Positions 24,915-38,508 of a stretch of DNA of 64,000 bases are shown here, in pieces. The notes under the pieces are model-generated. The model ran no database searches. It saw only the letters and a program-made list of their open reading frames with translations, and had not been told where the DNA came from. Source of the DNA: Secundilactobacillus mixtipabuli (GTDB lineage Bacteria > Bacillota > Bacilli > Lactobacillales > Lactobacillaceae); assembly GCF_002217925.1 (NCBI RefSeq), contig NZ_BCMF01000005.1, forward strand, positions 62,001-126,000, given 5' to 3'. The first letter of the stretch is position 1. Every line of letters begins with the position of its first letter. The position numbers and the translations under genes are program-made.

Positions 24915-25928
24915 CTATTTCTTTGATTCTTCGTCCGCTGGCAGTTCCTGAACACCGGCTAAGAACTTACGCTCAGCTTCAAGAACTTCAGGGGCTTCAG
25001 TTTCTACAGCCGCATCCGGAATGTCATCCAAATTAGCGTAGGTTTCAATATGCTGCTTTAAGTTAACGAAGGTCATTGGTGCGTCACCACCATATTCGCC
25101 ATCTAAATTAATCATGATCTTGGCATCGCCCATTGGCTTAGCTTCAACCTTGCGCACTTTACGATAAATAATCCGCGGATCGTTAATGTGCTTACCACCA
25201 TTTAAAACAAGGGTAAATAAATGCAAAATTTCAGCTAAGTTACTGGTTTTCACAATAATCATGGTGAACTTACCATCGTTTAAGGATGCATCAGGCACAA
25301 TCTGTTCAAAGCCGCCAACTGAATTAGTTAACGCCAAGAAGAACATCGATGCTTCACCAACGTATTCATCACCATCGAATTTAAGATCCATCTTAAATGG
25401 CCGAATCCGAGGCAATAGTTCCGCACCTTTAACGATGTAGGCCAAATAGCCAAACAGCGTTTTCAGATTGGAGGGTACTTCATAGGTTAGCTCAGTCAAC
25501 CGACCGCCACCGGCAATATTGACGAAGTATTTTTTACCCGCTAGGCCAATGTCCATTTTAATGGTTTGATTCTTTAAAACGACCTTAGCAGCAGCCAATG
25601 GATCCTCACGTGGAATACGCAGCGCACGCGCATAGTCGTTAGTCGTACCGGCTGGAATAATCGCCATCTTAGGCCGTTTTTTTAACCCAGCAATACCGTT
25701 CACAACTTCGTTAATCGTCCCGTCGCCACCGGCAGCCACAACTAAATCGAAGCCTTCCCGACTGACCCGTTCGGCTTCATCACGTGCCGAATTAGGAGCT
25801 GGAGTTGTGGCAAAGGCACTCGTTTCGTACCCTGCCTGTTCAAAGACCCCCAAAATATCGATCATATCCTTCTTCAAGGCCTCCCGGCCAGAAGAAGGAT
25901 TATATATCACTCGCGCACGTTTCCGCAT
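24915..25928 (-). CDS. dgkB: Diacylglycerol kinase
   Basis: DgkB phosphorylates diacylglycerol released in lipoteichoic acid synthesis, returning it to phospholipid synthesis as phosphatidic acid. The 337-aa protein has the DAGK catalytic domain with RVIYNPSSGRE at the start, the GGDGTINEVVNGIAG nucleotide-binding loop near residue 67 and IPAGTTNDYARAL near residue 91. The C-terminal domain contains NLDGEYGGDAPM. An acidic tail of about 40 residues extends beyond the domain. It lies 33 bp after gatB on the same strand, an order found in many lactobacilli, so it may be cotranscribed with gatCAB. Confidence 0.93.
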   Translation of the reverse strand: MRKRARVIYNPSSGREALKKDMIDILGVFEQAGYETSAFATTPAPNSARDEAERVSREGFDLVVAAGGDGTINEVVNGIAGLKKRPKMAIIPAGTTNDYARALRIPREDPLAAAKVVLKNQTIKMDIGLAGKKYFVNIAGGGRLTELTYEVPSNLKTLFGYLAYIVKGAELLPRIRPFKMDLKFDGDEYVGEASMFFLALTNSVGGFEQIVPDASLNDGKFTMIIVKTSNLAEILHLFTLVLNGGKHINDPRIIYRKVRKVEAKPMGDAKIMINLDGEYGGDAPMTFVNLKQHIETYANLDDIPDAAVETEAPEVLEAERKFLAGVQELPADEESKK

Positions 25929-25961
25929 AGGTGTTTCCCTCCATTATTAAACAACAAACGT

Positions 25962-27383
25962 TTACTTTTTAAGTGAAGCAATCAGTAACTTGTTAACCAC
26001 TTGAGGGTTAGCCTTACCGTGTGTCTGCTTCATGATTTGACCAACCAGGTAACCAACAGCACGGTCTTTACCGTTATTGAAATCATCAATTGATTGCTGA
26101 TTGTCAGCTAATACTGAATCGATAATTGGTTGTAATTTGGCTGGGTCAGATAATTGAACTAAGCCCTTTTCTTCAACAAACGCCTTTGGCTCCTTACCTT
26201 GGGTGATTGCTTTGAAGACTTTCTTAGCCATCTTCGATGAGATGGTGCCGTCTGTGATCAAATTGATCATACCCGCTAAGTTAGCTGGTGTCAGCTGAGT
26301 ATCCTGCAAATCAGCGTGCTGTTCGTTCAAGAAGGCGTTAACGTCACCTTGAAGGTAGTTGGCAGCTGATTTTGGATCAGCGCCCAATTTGACCGTTTCA
26401 TCGAAGAAGTCAGCCATTTCTTTAGTCTGAGTCACAACCATGGCATCGTAATCAGTTAAGCCAAGTTCGTTGACGTAACGTTGACGACGGCTACCTGGCA
26501 TTTCTGGCATTTCACTGCCAATCTCGTTGATCCATTCGTCACTGATATTTAAGGCTGGCAGATCGGGTTCTGGGAAGTAACGGTAGTCATCGGAGCCTTC
26601 CTTGACACGCATCAAAATGGTTTGGCCAGTGTTTTCGTCAAAACGACGGGTTTCTTGTTGAATCTGACCGCCTGACATCAGAACACGTTGCTGACGCTGT
26701 TCCTCGAATGCCAAACCTTTACGCACGTAGTTAAAGGAGTTCAAGTTCTTCAGCTCCGTCTTTGTCCCGTATTCCTTTTGACCTTCAGGCCGAATCGAAA
26801 TATTGACATCGACACGCATAGAACCTTCTTCCATCTTCACGTCTGAAATCCCAGTAAATTGGATCCGTTGACGCAGTGCCTCCAGGTAAGCATAAGCTTC
26901 ATCAGGAGAAGCAATTTCTGGCTTTGAGACGATTTCAATCAATGGTGTTCCTTGACGGTTTAAGTCAACGTATGAATAATCGCGTTCATGGGTGTTCTTA
27001 CCGGCATCTTCTTCAATATGCATTTCGGCGATTCCGACCCGCTTCTTTTCACCGTCAACTTCAATTTCGATCCAGCCATCATGAGCAATTGGCTTATCAG
27101 CTTGCGTGATTTGATAAGCTTTAGGGTTATCAGGATAGAAGTAGTTCTTCCGGTCAAAATGAGTGTGGGGTTCAACTTGTGCATGCAGCGCTAAAGCCGC
27201 CATGATACCGCTCTTAACAACACCCTTGTTGGTGGTTGGTAAAACCCCAGGGTAACCCCAATCAATGACGTTGGTGTTAGCGTTAGGATCGTCACCAAAC
27301 TCTACGGGAGATGGACTAAAGATCTTGGAATTCGTTTTTAATTCAACGTGGACTTCAAGTCCGATAGTTGTTTTAAAATTCAT
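25962..27383 (-). CDS. gatB: Asp-tRNA(Asn)/Glu-tRNA(Gln) amidotransferase subunit B
   Basis: GatB activates the carboxyl group of mischarged Glu-tRNA(Gln) or Asp-tRNA(Asn) with ATP, so that the amide can be formed. The 473-aa length is normal. The N-terminal [19 protein letters not shown] with the following DWGYPGVLP, the EDAGKNTH segment near residue 121, and the C-terminal YqeY/tail domain that binds tRNA are seen. Its start overlaps the last base of the gatA stop (TAATG), so the two are translationally coupled in the order gatC, gatA, gatB. Confidence 0.97.
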   Translation of the reverse strand: MNFKTTIGLEVHVELKTNSKIFSPSPVEFGDDPNANTNVIDWGYPGVLPTTNKGVVKSGIMAALALHAQVEPHTHFDRKNYFYPDNPKAYQITQADKPIAHDGWIEIEVDGEKKRVGIAEMHIEEDAGKNTHERDYSYVDLNRQGTPLIEIVSKPEIASPDEAYAYLEALRQRIQFTGISDVKMEEGSMRVDVNISIRPEGQKEYGTKTELKNLNSFNYVRKGLAFEEQRQQRVLMSGGQIQQETRRFDENTGQTILMRVKEGSDDYRYFPEPDLPALNISDEWINEIGSEMPEMPGSRRQRYVNELGLTDYDAMVVTQTKEMADFFDETVKLGADPKSAANYLQGDVNAFLNEQHADLQDTQLTPANLAGMINLITDGTISSKMAKKVFKAITQGKEPKAFVEEKGLVQLSDPAKLQPIIDSVLADNQQSIDDFNNGKDRAVGYLVGQIMKQTHGKANPQVVNKLLIASLKK

Positions 27384-28852
27384 TAGTTATTACCCCCTTG
27401 CTTAGGTGTTTGTTTATGAAAATCAGTGGCCTGTTCAAAGACGTAGCCTGCCTTGTAAAGCGTGGCTTCGTCAAATGGCCGACCAATTAATTGCATTCCG
27501 ACTGGCATGCCCTTAGCAAAACCAGCGGGAATGGACATTCCTGGTAACCCAGCAAGGTTAACGGGGATGGTTAAAATATCATTCATGTACATGGTCATTG
27601 GATCAGAAATCTCTTCACCAATCTTAAAGGCTGGTGTTGGCGCAACTGGGCCCATGATAAAGTCATGATCTTTTAAAACAGCTTGGAAGTCGTTAATGAT
27701 CAATGTCCGTACTTGAGCGGCTTTCTTGAAGTAGGCATCGTAGAAACCGGCTGACAATGAGAATGTCCCCAGCATGATCCGGCGCTTAACTTCGTCACCA
27801 AAGCCTTCGGTACGGGAGTTAACGTAAACGTCTTCTAGGTTCTTAACGTCCTTAGAACGGTGACCGTACCGAATACCGTCAAACCGCTGTAAGTTTGATG
27901 AAGCTTCTGAACTGGCAATAATGTAATAAGCCGCAACCCCATACTTGTTGTGAGGTAAGGAAACTTCGTCAACCGTTGCACCAAGTTCACGGTATTTGTC
28001 GGCAGCAGCCAAAATAGCGTCTTTGACGTCTTGGTCAACACCTTCGCCTAAGAATTCCTTAGGTAAACCGATCTTCATGCCTTTAACGCTAGTTTGAGCA
28101 TTCAAATCCGCAGCAAAGTCCGGCACTTCTTTAGTTGAAGTCGTTAAATCATGGTCATCATGACCGGCAATGGCAGATAGCAAGATCGCGTTATCCTTAA
28201 CCGTCCGGGTCATCGGGCCAATTTCATCAAGGCTTGAGGCAAAGGCAATCAAACCCCAACGAGAGATTCGGCCATAGGTTGGCTTCATCCCAACGATACC
28301 GTTGAAGGATGCTGGCTGACGAATCGAACCACCCGTATCAGAACCGAGTGCTGCGATAACCTCACCAGAAGCGACAGCGGCTGCTGAACCACCTGATGAG
28401 CCACCGGGAACCCGGGTGTAATCCCAAGCGTTTTTGGTGTCATGGAAAGCTGAATTTTCAGTTGAACCACCCATGGCAAATTCATCCATGTTGGTCTTCC
28501 CAACGTTAATAATGCCCTTGCTGTTTAACGTTTTAACAACCGTTGCATCATAGATTGGCACGAAGTTCTCCAGCATCTTAGAAGCAGCGGTAGTGGTCAA
28601 ACCGTTAGTGACAATGTTGTCCTTAATGGCCATTGGAATACCGGCGAGAACGTTATCGGCATCAATGCCCTTTTCGTCCATTTCAGCAGCTTTCTTCAAA
28701 GCTGCATCCTTGTTAAGTGCCAAAAAGGCCTTTAAATCGGGATCAGTAGTCGCAATGTTGTCAAATGTCGCTTTCACTAAATCCGTCACAGTGATTCGCT
28801 TAGCGACTAAATCATCGTGCAGAGTGGTGAGATCTTTTTCGAAATAATTCAT
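27383..28852 (-). CDS. gatA: Asp-tRNA(Asn)/Glu-tRNA(Gln) amidotransferase subunit A
   Basis: GatA is the amidase subunit that frees ammonia from glutamine for the amidotransferase. The 489-aa protein shows the amidase Ser-cisSer-Lys triad: Lys in [10 protein letters not shown] near residue 78, and the serines in [15 protein letters not shown] near residue 153 and [14 protein letters not shown] near residue 172. It starts nine bases after the gatC stop and overlaps gatB by one base. The complex is essential where GlnRS or AsnRS is missing, as in many lactobacilli. Confidence 0.97.
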   Translation of the reverse strand: MNYFEKDLTTLHDDLVAKRITVTDLVKATFDNIATTDPDLKAFLALNKDAALKKAAEMDEKGIDADNVLAGIPMAIKDNIVTNGLTTTAASKMLENFVPIYDATVVKTLNSKGIINVGKTNMDEFAMGGSTENSAFHDTKNAWDYTRVPGGSSGGSAAAVASGEVIAALGSDTGGSIRQPASFNGIVGMKPTYGRISRWGLIAFASSLDEIGPMTRTVKDNAILLSAIAGHDDHDLTTSTKEVPDFAADLNAQTSVKGMKIGLPKEFLGEGVDQDVKDAILAAADKYRELGATVDEVSLPHNKYGVAAYYIIASSEASSNLQRFDGIRYGHRSKDVKNLEDVYVNSRTEGFGDEVKRRIMLGTFSLSAGFYDAYFKKAAQVRTLIINDFQAVLKDHDFIMGPVAPTPAFKIGEEISDPMTMYMNDILTIPVNLAGLPGMSIPAGFAKGMPVGMQLIGRPFDEATLYKAGYVFEQATDFHKQTPKQGGNN

Positions 28853-28861
28853 CTTTTTCTA

Positions 28862-29167
28862 CTAATCCTCACTTTCATCAATAATCGTTGGTACTCGAAT
28901 ATAACCATTTTCGGATTCTGGTGCATTAGCTAATAAGGCAGCGTGCTGTCCCCAGTTATCCGCAACGTCTTCTCTCATAACGTTGATCTGGTCAGTGACA
29001 CTTGAAGTGGGTTCGATTCCTTCAGTATCGACTTCGTTTAAGGTTTCAAATAACCCAATAATTTCATCTAATTGGGTAGTAAAGTACTTCAGTTGATCGT
29101 CATTTAAACTCAATTTTGCTAACGAGGCAACGTGTTGTACCTGGTCTTGATCAATTCGGCTTGCCAT
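28862..29167 (-). CDS. gatC: Asp-tRNA(Asn)/Glu-tRNA(Gln) amidotransferase subunit C
   Basis: A 101-aa GatC, the small subunit that wraps around GatA and GatB. It has the usual VQHVASLAKLSLNDDQLKYF start and the EPTSSV...MREDV middle. I choose the ATG at 29167, with GAGGGA seven bases upstream, over the earlier ATG six codons before it, which precedes that ribosome site. It is the first gene of the gatCAB operon. The gene lies just beyond the camS terminator. Confidence 0.96.
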   Translation of the reverse strand: MASRIDQDQVQHVASLAKLSLNDDQLKYFTTQLDEIIGLFETLNEVDTEGIEPTSSVTDQINVMREDVADNWGQHAALLANAPESENGYIRVPTIIDESED

Positions 29168-29237
29168 CAAGTTTCCCTCTTTCACAAAAATTCTGCGTAT
29201 TTACGCACACATAAGATATACTACCACATAATACCAA

Positions 29238-29278
29238 AAAATAGCACTGGTTTCTAAGACTGAACCAGTGCTATTTTA
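29238..29278 (-). terminator. Terminator of the pcrA-ligA-camS operon
   Basis: Stem AAATAGCACTGGTT with AACCAGTGCTATTT, followed on the minus strand by a T-run, 19 bp after the camS stop. Confidence 0.9.
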
Positions 29279-29296
29279 ATTGTTAAATTAGCCATT

Positions 29297-30444
29297 TTAA
29301 TAACTATTAAAGACGTGTGAAGTGAACTTCTTTGCGCCGTTATCACGACTCAGGAAGCTTTGAACGCCTTCTGTTGAACTAACCGTAATATCGATCGGTG
29401 CACTGGAAGGTAAATACTTCTGGGCAGCTTGTTCCAAATACTGCGTAAAGCTGATGATTTCAGTTTGACTGTAGAACTGCGTTGTAATGTTAACGTTCAT
29501 CCCCGTCAATTGTTTATTGGTGTAATGAGCCTGAGCCGTCACACCACTCAAATTAGGGAAGTAGTTTTGAATTTGGTTCTTGAAGTTTTCAAATGAACTT
29601 TCATCGTTTGAATTACCCGCAGCTGACTTAGCTGAAGTGGTTGGGTAGACGTAATTTTGTTCGCTGATTGACTTCCAGGAACCGACTTTGGTTGCGCCGG
29701 ACTTGTTGTTGGAATAGGCAAAGAAGCTGCCACCAACCAAACTGTCATTTGGTGCCTGCCGGTACAGGGCAATGGTGATCGGCACGTTCTTGAGTTCTGG
29801 CTTTTCACGCAGACGCGCCAGCACTTGGTTAGCCATCTGGCGGCCGACACGACTTGCTTCAGCCTTGGAAATCTTGGTTTGATAAGTTGAACCGAAGTTC
29901 TTCTTTTCATAGTAGTCGATTGAATTCAACCCTAAGCCGATTGTCACCCCTGACAACGTTAACTTCTTACCGTTCTGTTTCATAAAATCCTGTTCTTCCA
30001 TCTGTTGCAGGTAAATTGGATTTCGGGTGTTAGGATCGGTTTTACCGTTATCAACGGGATTGAGGCCATCCGGGTTAGATTTGGACTTACGACTGAGCCA
30101 TTTTTGAACCGTACCGGTGTTAAGATACTGTCCCTCTTCAAAAATGTATTTACTTGGTGAGTAAACCTTTTTAGACACCGTTAGCAGACCGCTTTCGAAG
30201 CTTTTCAAGTTAAACTGGTTCTCGTTTTGCGACACATTCACGCCACGCGACTTACTTGTGACATACCGGCCATTTTTAATGACACTTTGGTAATCACCAG
30301 CCGCAGCCTGACCCGTCAGCTGAGTTCCTTTATTATTAGAACTGCTGCCACCCGTTGTCGTGCCGCTTGAACTACCTAGATTACCGCAGGCACTTAAAAA
30401 GAGTCCGCAGACTGCCATTACAAATAAGGCTTTAAATCGTTTCA

Positions 30445-30445
<1 letters not shown>
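29297..30445 (-). CDS. camS: CamS family sex pheromone lipoprotein
   Basis: A 382-aa secreted lipoprotein. The signal peptide ends in the lipobox LSAC with C20, followed by a Ser/Thr/Gly-rich linker of about 25 residues. The rest matches CamS, including GVNVSQNENQFNLKSFESGL, QYLNTGTVQKWLSRK and the MEEQDFMKQNGKKLTLSGVTIGLGLN region. CamS proteins are precursors of short peptide pheromones in staphylococci and enterococci; in lactobacilli the role is unknown. The start overlaps the last base of the ligA stop, so it is cotranscribed with pcrA and ligA, a widely kept arrangement. Confidence 0.92.
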
Positions 30446-34753
<4,308 letters not shown>

Positions 34754-34869
34754 AATAATATTCCTCTCCTATTTGTCCGATCACGACGAAAATCACTATT
34801 AAAATTGTCGCCTATCTTGCTGTATAAAGCAACACTTTTATCGCAAAAATTAAACGTATGTTCGCAATA

Positions 34870-34896
34870 AAAAAGGTACCCCTATAAGAGTACCTA
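34870..34896 (-). terminator. Terminator of the PurK-like gene
   Basis: Stem AGGTAC with GTACCT, followed by a T-run on the minus strand, just after the stop codon. The stem is short. Confidence 0.7.
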
Positions 34897-34903
34897 GCTT
34901 ATA

Positions 34904-36058
34904 TTAAATTTCAGAATCTGCCGAACCCTCTGACCAGATCTCAGTATCTTCTAGCTGTTCCATCAGCTTATTAATATCATCGCCCTGAACTAAGATGTGA
35001 CCAGCCAGCTTGTGACTGTCCCAATCCTTATGACCTTGACGATAAAACGAAAAGTGCCAGTTAGGTTTCAGTGTCCACTGGGTCCTCATTGCGTTTTCCT
35101 GATTCTGCGTGAAGGCAGCCATAACGGTAGGCTTCAAAACCTGCACATCGCTTAATGGCATGCCGGCAATAGCCCGCAGATGCTGTTCAAATTGACTCAC
35201 CGTGGTGGCGCGATCAAAGATGCGACCGGCTTCACCAAAGGTTGGAATGATCTGCTTAACGTAAATCGAGCCGTTGTCATTGATCATAAAGTCGACTTCA
35301 AACACACCAACATACTTCACGTTAGCCACAATTTCATGGCAAATGCGATCCATCTCAGTTTTAACATCCGGATCAATTGAGACAGGGAGATAAGCCCAAG
35401 TCATCTGACCGTTTTGACGTTTAACCTCAACGGGTGGAAAGAGACTCGCTTCACCGGTTGCGGCCCTTGCCACTGTCACCGTGAATTCCCGTGAATAATC
35501 CACCGTGGATTCAAGAATGTAAGTCCCCCAATCCATTAAACCGGCCGCTTGGGCAATATCAGTCTGGGTCCGAATGGTCATTTCCTGTCCGTGAACCAAA
35601 TCTTTTTGAATCGGTTTAAGCACGCTGGGATAGCCGATCGAATTGATTGATTGATAAACGTCATCCAGACTGACAATCGTTGCGTATGGCGGAATATTAA
35701 CGTTTAACTGTTCGTAGAAGGCCCGCTCGAGTAATCGATCCTGCATCATCATTTGAAAGTCTGAACCTTGTGGTAATACCGTTGTCCCTTCGATAACGGC
35801 AAGCACGTCCGGACTAAGATGTTGAGAATCGTAAGTTACCAAATCGCAGCGCTCCGCAAAATCAGTCAGCCGGTCGTGGTCAGATAAATCACCGACGATC
35901 TTAAAATCAGCTAACTGCAGCATTTCACTGGTTTCATCTGGGCCGTAAGCACCCACCTTAAACCCCGCTTGACGTGCTGCTGCCACAATCATTGGGCCAT
36001 CCGTACTGTCGCCGATTACCCCAATGGTGCCTCCTGGATACAAAACATGATTGTCCAA
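34904..36058 (-). CDS. PurK-like ATP-grasp protein, divergent
   Basis: A 384-aa ATP-grasp protein of the PurK (N5-carboxyaminoimidazole ribonucleotide synthase) family. The N-terminal pre-ATP-grasp domain (YPGGTIGVIGDSTDGPMIVAAARQAGF), the ATP-binding segments (YPSVLKPIQKD, YILESTVDYSREFTVTVAR) and the metal-binding GVFEVDFMINDNG are present. The signature that follows in true PurK (E-x-APRxHNSGH) reads KQIIPTFGEAGRIFD here, so the Arg and His that bind the ribonucleotide are not conserved. No other purine synthesis gene is near. It may be a paralogue with a different carboxylate substrate. Single gene. Confidence 0.8.
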   Translation of the reverse strand: MDNHVLYPGGTIGVIGDSTDGPMIVAAARQAGFKVGAYGPDETSEMLQLADFKIVGDLSDHDRLTDFAERCDLVTYDSQHLSPDVLAVIEGTTVLPQGSDFQMMMQDRLLERAFYEQLNVNIPPYATIVSLDDVYQSINSIGYPSVLKPIQKDLVHGQEMTIRTQTDIAQAAGLMDWGTYILESTVDYSREFTVTVARAATGEASLFPPVEVKRQNGQMTWAYLPVSIDPDVKTEMDRICHEIVANVKYVGVFEVDFMINDNGSIYVKQIIPTFGEAGRIFDRATTVSQFEQHLRAIAGMPLSDVQVLKPTVMAAFTQNQENAMRTQWTLKPNWHFSFYRQGHKDWDSHKLAGHILVQGDDINKLMEQLEDTEIWSEGSADSEI

Positions 36059-36171
36059 ATTTGGTCACTACCTTCTTAATCAATAAATGATGATCTTTTA
36101 TTTTCATTATAGCTTTAAGCTTTAATTGTACACCTAAATAGCGGAATCTTTAAAAAGTCTTAGTCCTCAAT

Positions 36172-36699
36172 CTACTGGCGGAAACGTCGCCGAACTTTTT
36201 TGACCCAGAAACCGCCAGAAATATATTTCGGCTCGTAAGTAATGATAAACGCTTTCGGTTCGCGATCAGTCACGATGCCGTAAAGCCGCTGTTCCTGATT
36301 CCGTGGCGTCAGAATATCTAACACCAACCGATCACCTTCCAGTCCCTCTGCTTGGCTCTGCGTGACGCCAAAACCACTAGCCCGCAGAATTTTGGGCAGC
36401 TCGCTGTCCGTGCTGGGCAAAATAACCGTCGCCATGATATATCCTAGCGCCAGTTTATCTTCAATCAGGATACCAACCCGAACACCAACACCATAACCTA
36501 AGGCATAGGCAATAATATTCCAGACGTTATCTAATTGGTTCAAAACCATGGCTAAGCCGACCACGTAAACAATAATTTCCAGCACGCTAAGAATTGGTGC
36601 TAAGTTCCGATACCCCTTCATCGTCAGCATAAAACGAAGCGTATTCAGGGTAATATATACGAAACTGATGACGAAAATCGATAGTAAAGTCCAAATCAT
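36172..36699 (-). CDS. UPF0316/DUF2179 family membrane protein
   Basis: A 175-aa protein with three N-terminal membrane segments (about residues 2-100, with VYITLNTLRFMLTMKGYRNLAP and GYGVGVRVGILIEDKLALGY) and a C-terminal cytoplasmic DUF2179 domain (residues about 105-170, DRLVLDILTPRNQ and FIITYEPKYISGGF). That domain is found in several membrane proteins of unknown role. The ATG at 36699 has GGAGG seven bases upstream, so the earlier in-frame ATG is rejected. It lies just downstream of xpt on the same strand. Confidence 0.9.
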   Translation of the reverse strand: MIWTLLSIFVISFVYITLNTLRFMLTMKGYRNLAPILSVLEIIVYVVGLAMVLNQLDNVWNIIAYALGYGVGVRVGILIEDKLALGYIMATVILPSTDSELPKILRASGFGVTQSQAEGLEGDRLVLDILTPRNQEQRLYGIVTDREPKAFIITYEPKYISGGFWVKKVRRRFRQ

Positions 36700-36760
36700 G
36701 GTCTCGCCTCCAATCACACAGCGCCAAGTTACTGACTAGAGAATGATGCCTTTTAAGGTG

Positions 36761-37345
36761 TTACTCGGCATCGTCTGTTGCAAAGGTCACCTGATGATCA
36801 TCCAAGGAAGCAATACTTGCCAGTGCCTCAAGGTGAATGCCTTGATCCAGCACCATCTTGTGGCCCTTTTGGAATCGCTTCTCAATGACCACACCAACAC
36901 CGGCCACTTTAACCTGAGCGGCCTTGCAGATCTCAAGCATCCCCTGAACAGCTTGACCGTTCGCCAGAAAATCATCGATGATCAAAATCTTGTCATCGGG
37001 GTCAATGAACCGTTTATCAATGCTAATGTCGTTATTCACTTGCTTGGTATACGAATAGACGGTAGCAGTATACAGATCATCCGTCAGCGTCAATGACCGG
37101 TGTTTTCTGGCAAACACCACTGGCACGTGCATTTGAAAGCCCGTCATCAACGCAGGTGCAATCCCTGACGACTCAACGGTCAGGATCCGAGTGATCCCTT
37201 CATTTTCAAACAGCCGCTTAAACTCTGCCCCGATTTCAGACATTAATTGGGGATCAATCTGATGATTCAAAAAGTTATCCACTTTTAAAACTTCACCAGG
37301 TAAGACAGTGCCATCGCGTTTAATTCGATCTTCCAGTAACTTCAT
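36761..37345 (-). CDS. xpt: Xanthine phosphoribosyltransferase
   Basis: Xpt makes XMP from xanthine and PRPP for purine salvage in the cytoplasm. The 194-aa length is normal. The PRPP-binding motif [16 protein letters not shown] is at residues about 124-139, and the N-terminal NHQIDPQLM and GIAPALMTG segments are typical of the family. The start has an AGGAGG site. The leader has no purine riboswitch: only about 50 bp separate the promoter at 37396-37425 from the start. Confidence 0.95.
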   Translation of the reverse strand: MKLLEDRIKRDGTVLPGEVLKVDNFLNHQIDPQLMSEIGAEFKRLFENEGITRILTVESSGIAPALMTGFQMHVPVVFARKHRSLTLTDDLYTATVYSYTKQVNNDISIDKRFIDPDDKILIIDDFLANGQAVQGMLEICKAAQVKVAGVGVVIEKRFQKGHKMVLDQGIHLEALASIASLDDHQVTFATDDAE

Positions 37346-37395
37346 CGGTAAGTTCCTCCTAAATCGTGCCCAGTATCGCTTTTTAACTTATATTT

Positions 37396-37425
37396 AGTGT
37401 ACCCGATAAACTGTCGTTTTGCCAA
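37396..37425 (-). promoter_or_regulatory. Promoter of xpt
   Basis: On the minus strand TTGGCA (37425-37420) and TACACT (37401-37396) are separated by 18 bp. Confidence 0.55.
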
Positions 37426-37438
37426 TTTGAACGCCCTG

Positions 37439-38350
37439 TTACCAGCCTAAAATTGTGCCCAGACCGATAAAAACAATACAGAACAGCGCCATGATCAAAG
37501 CATTTTGCACAGCGTATTTAAAGGTTTCTTTTTTAACTTGCTTAACCAAAAACGCCTTTGTATTGCGATAAATCAGTGGCACGCTGAGCAATACCAGTAA
37601 ACTCATGACGGGTAAGTAGCCCAGCAGCACACTAACCATCAAGCAGAGATAACCGGCAACGATACAGCCGACAAACACTTTTAACATGACTGGTTTGCCA
37701 AAATAGTACACGATCGTCCTGCGATTTAACGTTTGATCCTCTTCCGCGTCACACAAATTATTGGCTAACATGATGTTACTGATGGCAAATACCGCGATCC
37801 CGGAAACTAACAAAACTCGCCAAAATAGTGACCAGGTTAGATCCTGAACTGGGTACGTATTGATATAAACGGAAATCAACGTAATCACAAAGCCCATGGT
37901 CAAACCGGAGGACGCTTCCCCAAACGGCGTTGACGAAATGGGCCGCGGGCCAGCTGCATAGCAGTATCCCACTAAGAAACAAAAAAGCCCCATGACCAGT
38001 AGTGGCCAGCTAGTTTCAATCACCAGTAAAACACCCAGGATTGCCGCACTGCCGGCCATCAGCAGAATCAAATTTCGAATCAGTTTGACGGAAAGATGAT
38101 GCACCCCAATAATATTGGTTTTCCTTTTCCACTCACTGGCCGCATCCGTGGCACCCCGATAATCGGAATAATTATCGTGAGCATCAACCGCCATATTGAA
38201 AAGCAGCATGGCCACAAAAAAAGTGATGGCGAGTGGCCAATTCACTTGACCAAACACATAGTACGAAAAAAACAGCCCCATAAAAAACGGCCAGACCGAT
38301 GCAATTTTCGCCTTTGCTTCGACGAGTTCCAAAAAAACTTTTACCGACAT
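37439..38350 (-). CDS. menA: 1,4-dihydroxy-2-naphthoate polyprenyltransferase
   Basis: MenA joins a prenyl chain to DHNA to give demethylmenaquinone. The 303-aa UbiA-family protein has about nine membrane segments and both Asp-rich motifs, NMAVDAHDNYSDYRGATD near residue 55 and NNLCDAEEDQTLNRRT near residue 199. The ATG at 38350 has GGAGG five bases upstream; the frame's earlier start four codons before it lies in that site. It follows the cydC gene on the same strand. No DHNA-synthesis genes are seen in the window, which fits lactobacilli that respire only with supplied quinone precursor. Confidence 0.93.
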   Translation of the reverse strand: MSVKVFLELVEAKAKIASVWPFFMGLFFSYYVFGQVNWPLAITFFVAMLLFNMAVDAHDNYSDYRGATDAASEWKRKTNIIGVHHLSVKLIRNLILLMAGSAAILGVLLVIETSWPLLVMGLFCFLVGYCYAAGPRPISSTPFGEASSGLTMGFVITLISVYINTYPVQDLTWSLFWRVLLVSGIAVFAISNIMLANNLCDAEEDQTLNRRTIVYYFGKPVMLKVFVGCIVAGYLCLMVSVLLGYLPVMSLLVLLSVPLIYRNTKAFLVKQVKKETFKYAVQNALIMALFCIVFIGLGTILGW

Positions 38351-38453
38351 AACGACCTCCAAAAATATTGATGCTAGTTAACATTCAGAACAATTGATAC
38401 ATACTAAAATATTAAGACTTCTTCAGGCGGGTAGCAAGTTCTCCAGCAATAAT

Positions 38454-38504
38454 AAAAGCACCTTATCCCGTTCTCTCACCATGTGGGAAAACGGGTTAAG
38501 GTGC
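38454..38504 (-). terminator. Terminator after cydC
   Basis: Stem GCACCTTA and inner CCCGTT with matching AACGGG and TAAGGTGC, followed by a T-rich tail on the minus strand. It separates cydDC from menA. Confidence 0.82.
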
Positions 38505-38508
38505 ATTT

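Noticed and set aside
29186-29237. T-box leader before gatCAB
   Set aside because: The gap is too short and has no T-box sequence or antiterminator.
37346-37438. Purine riboswitch upstream of xpt
   Set aside because: The leader after the promoter is only about 50 bp and has no three-way junction sequence.
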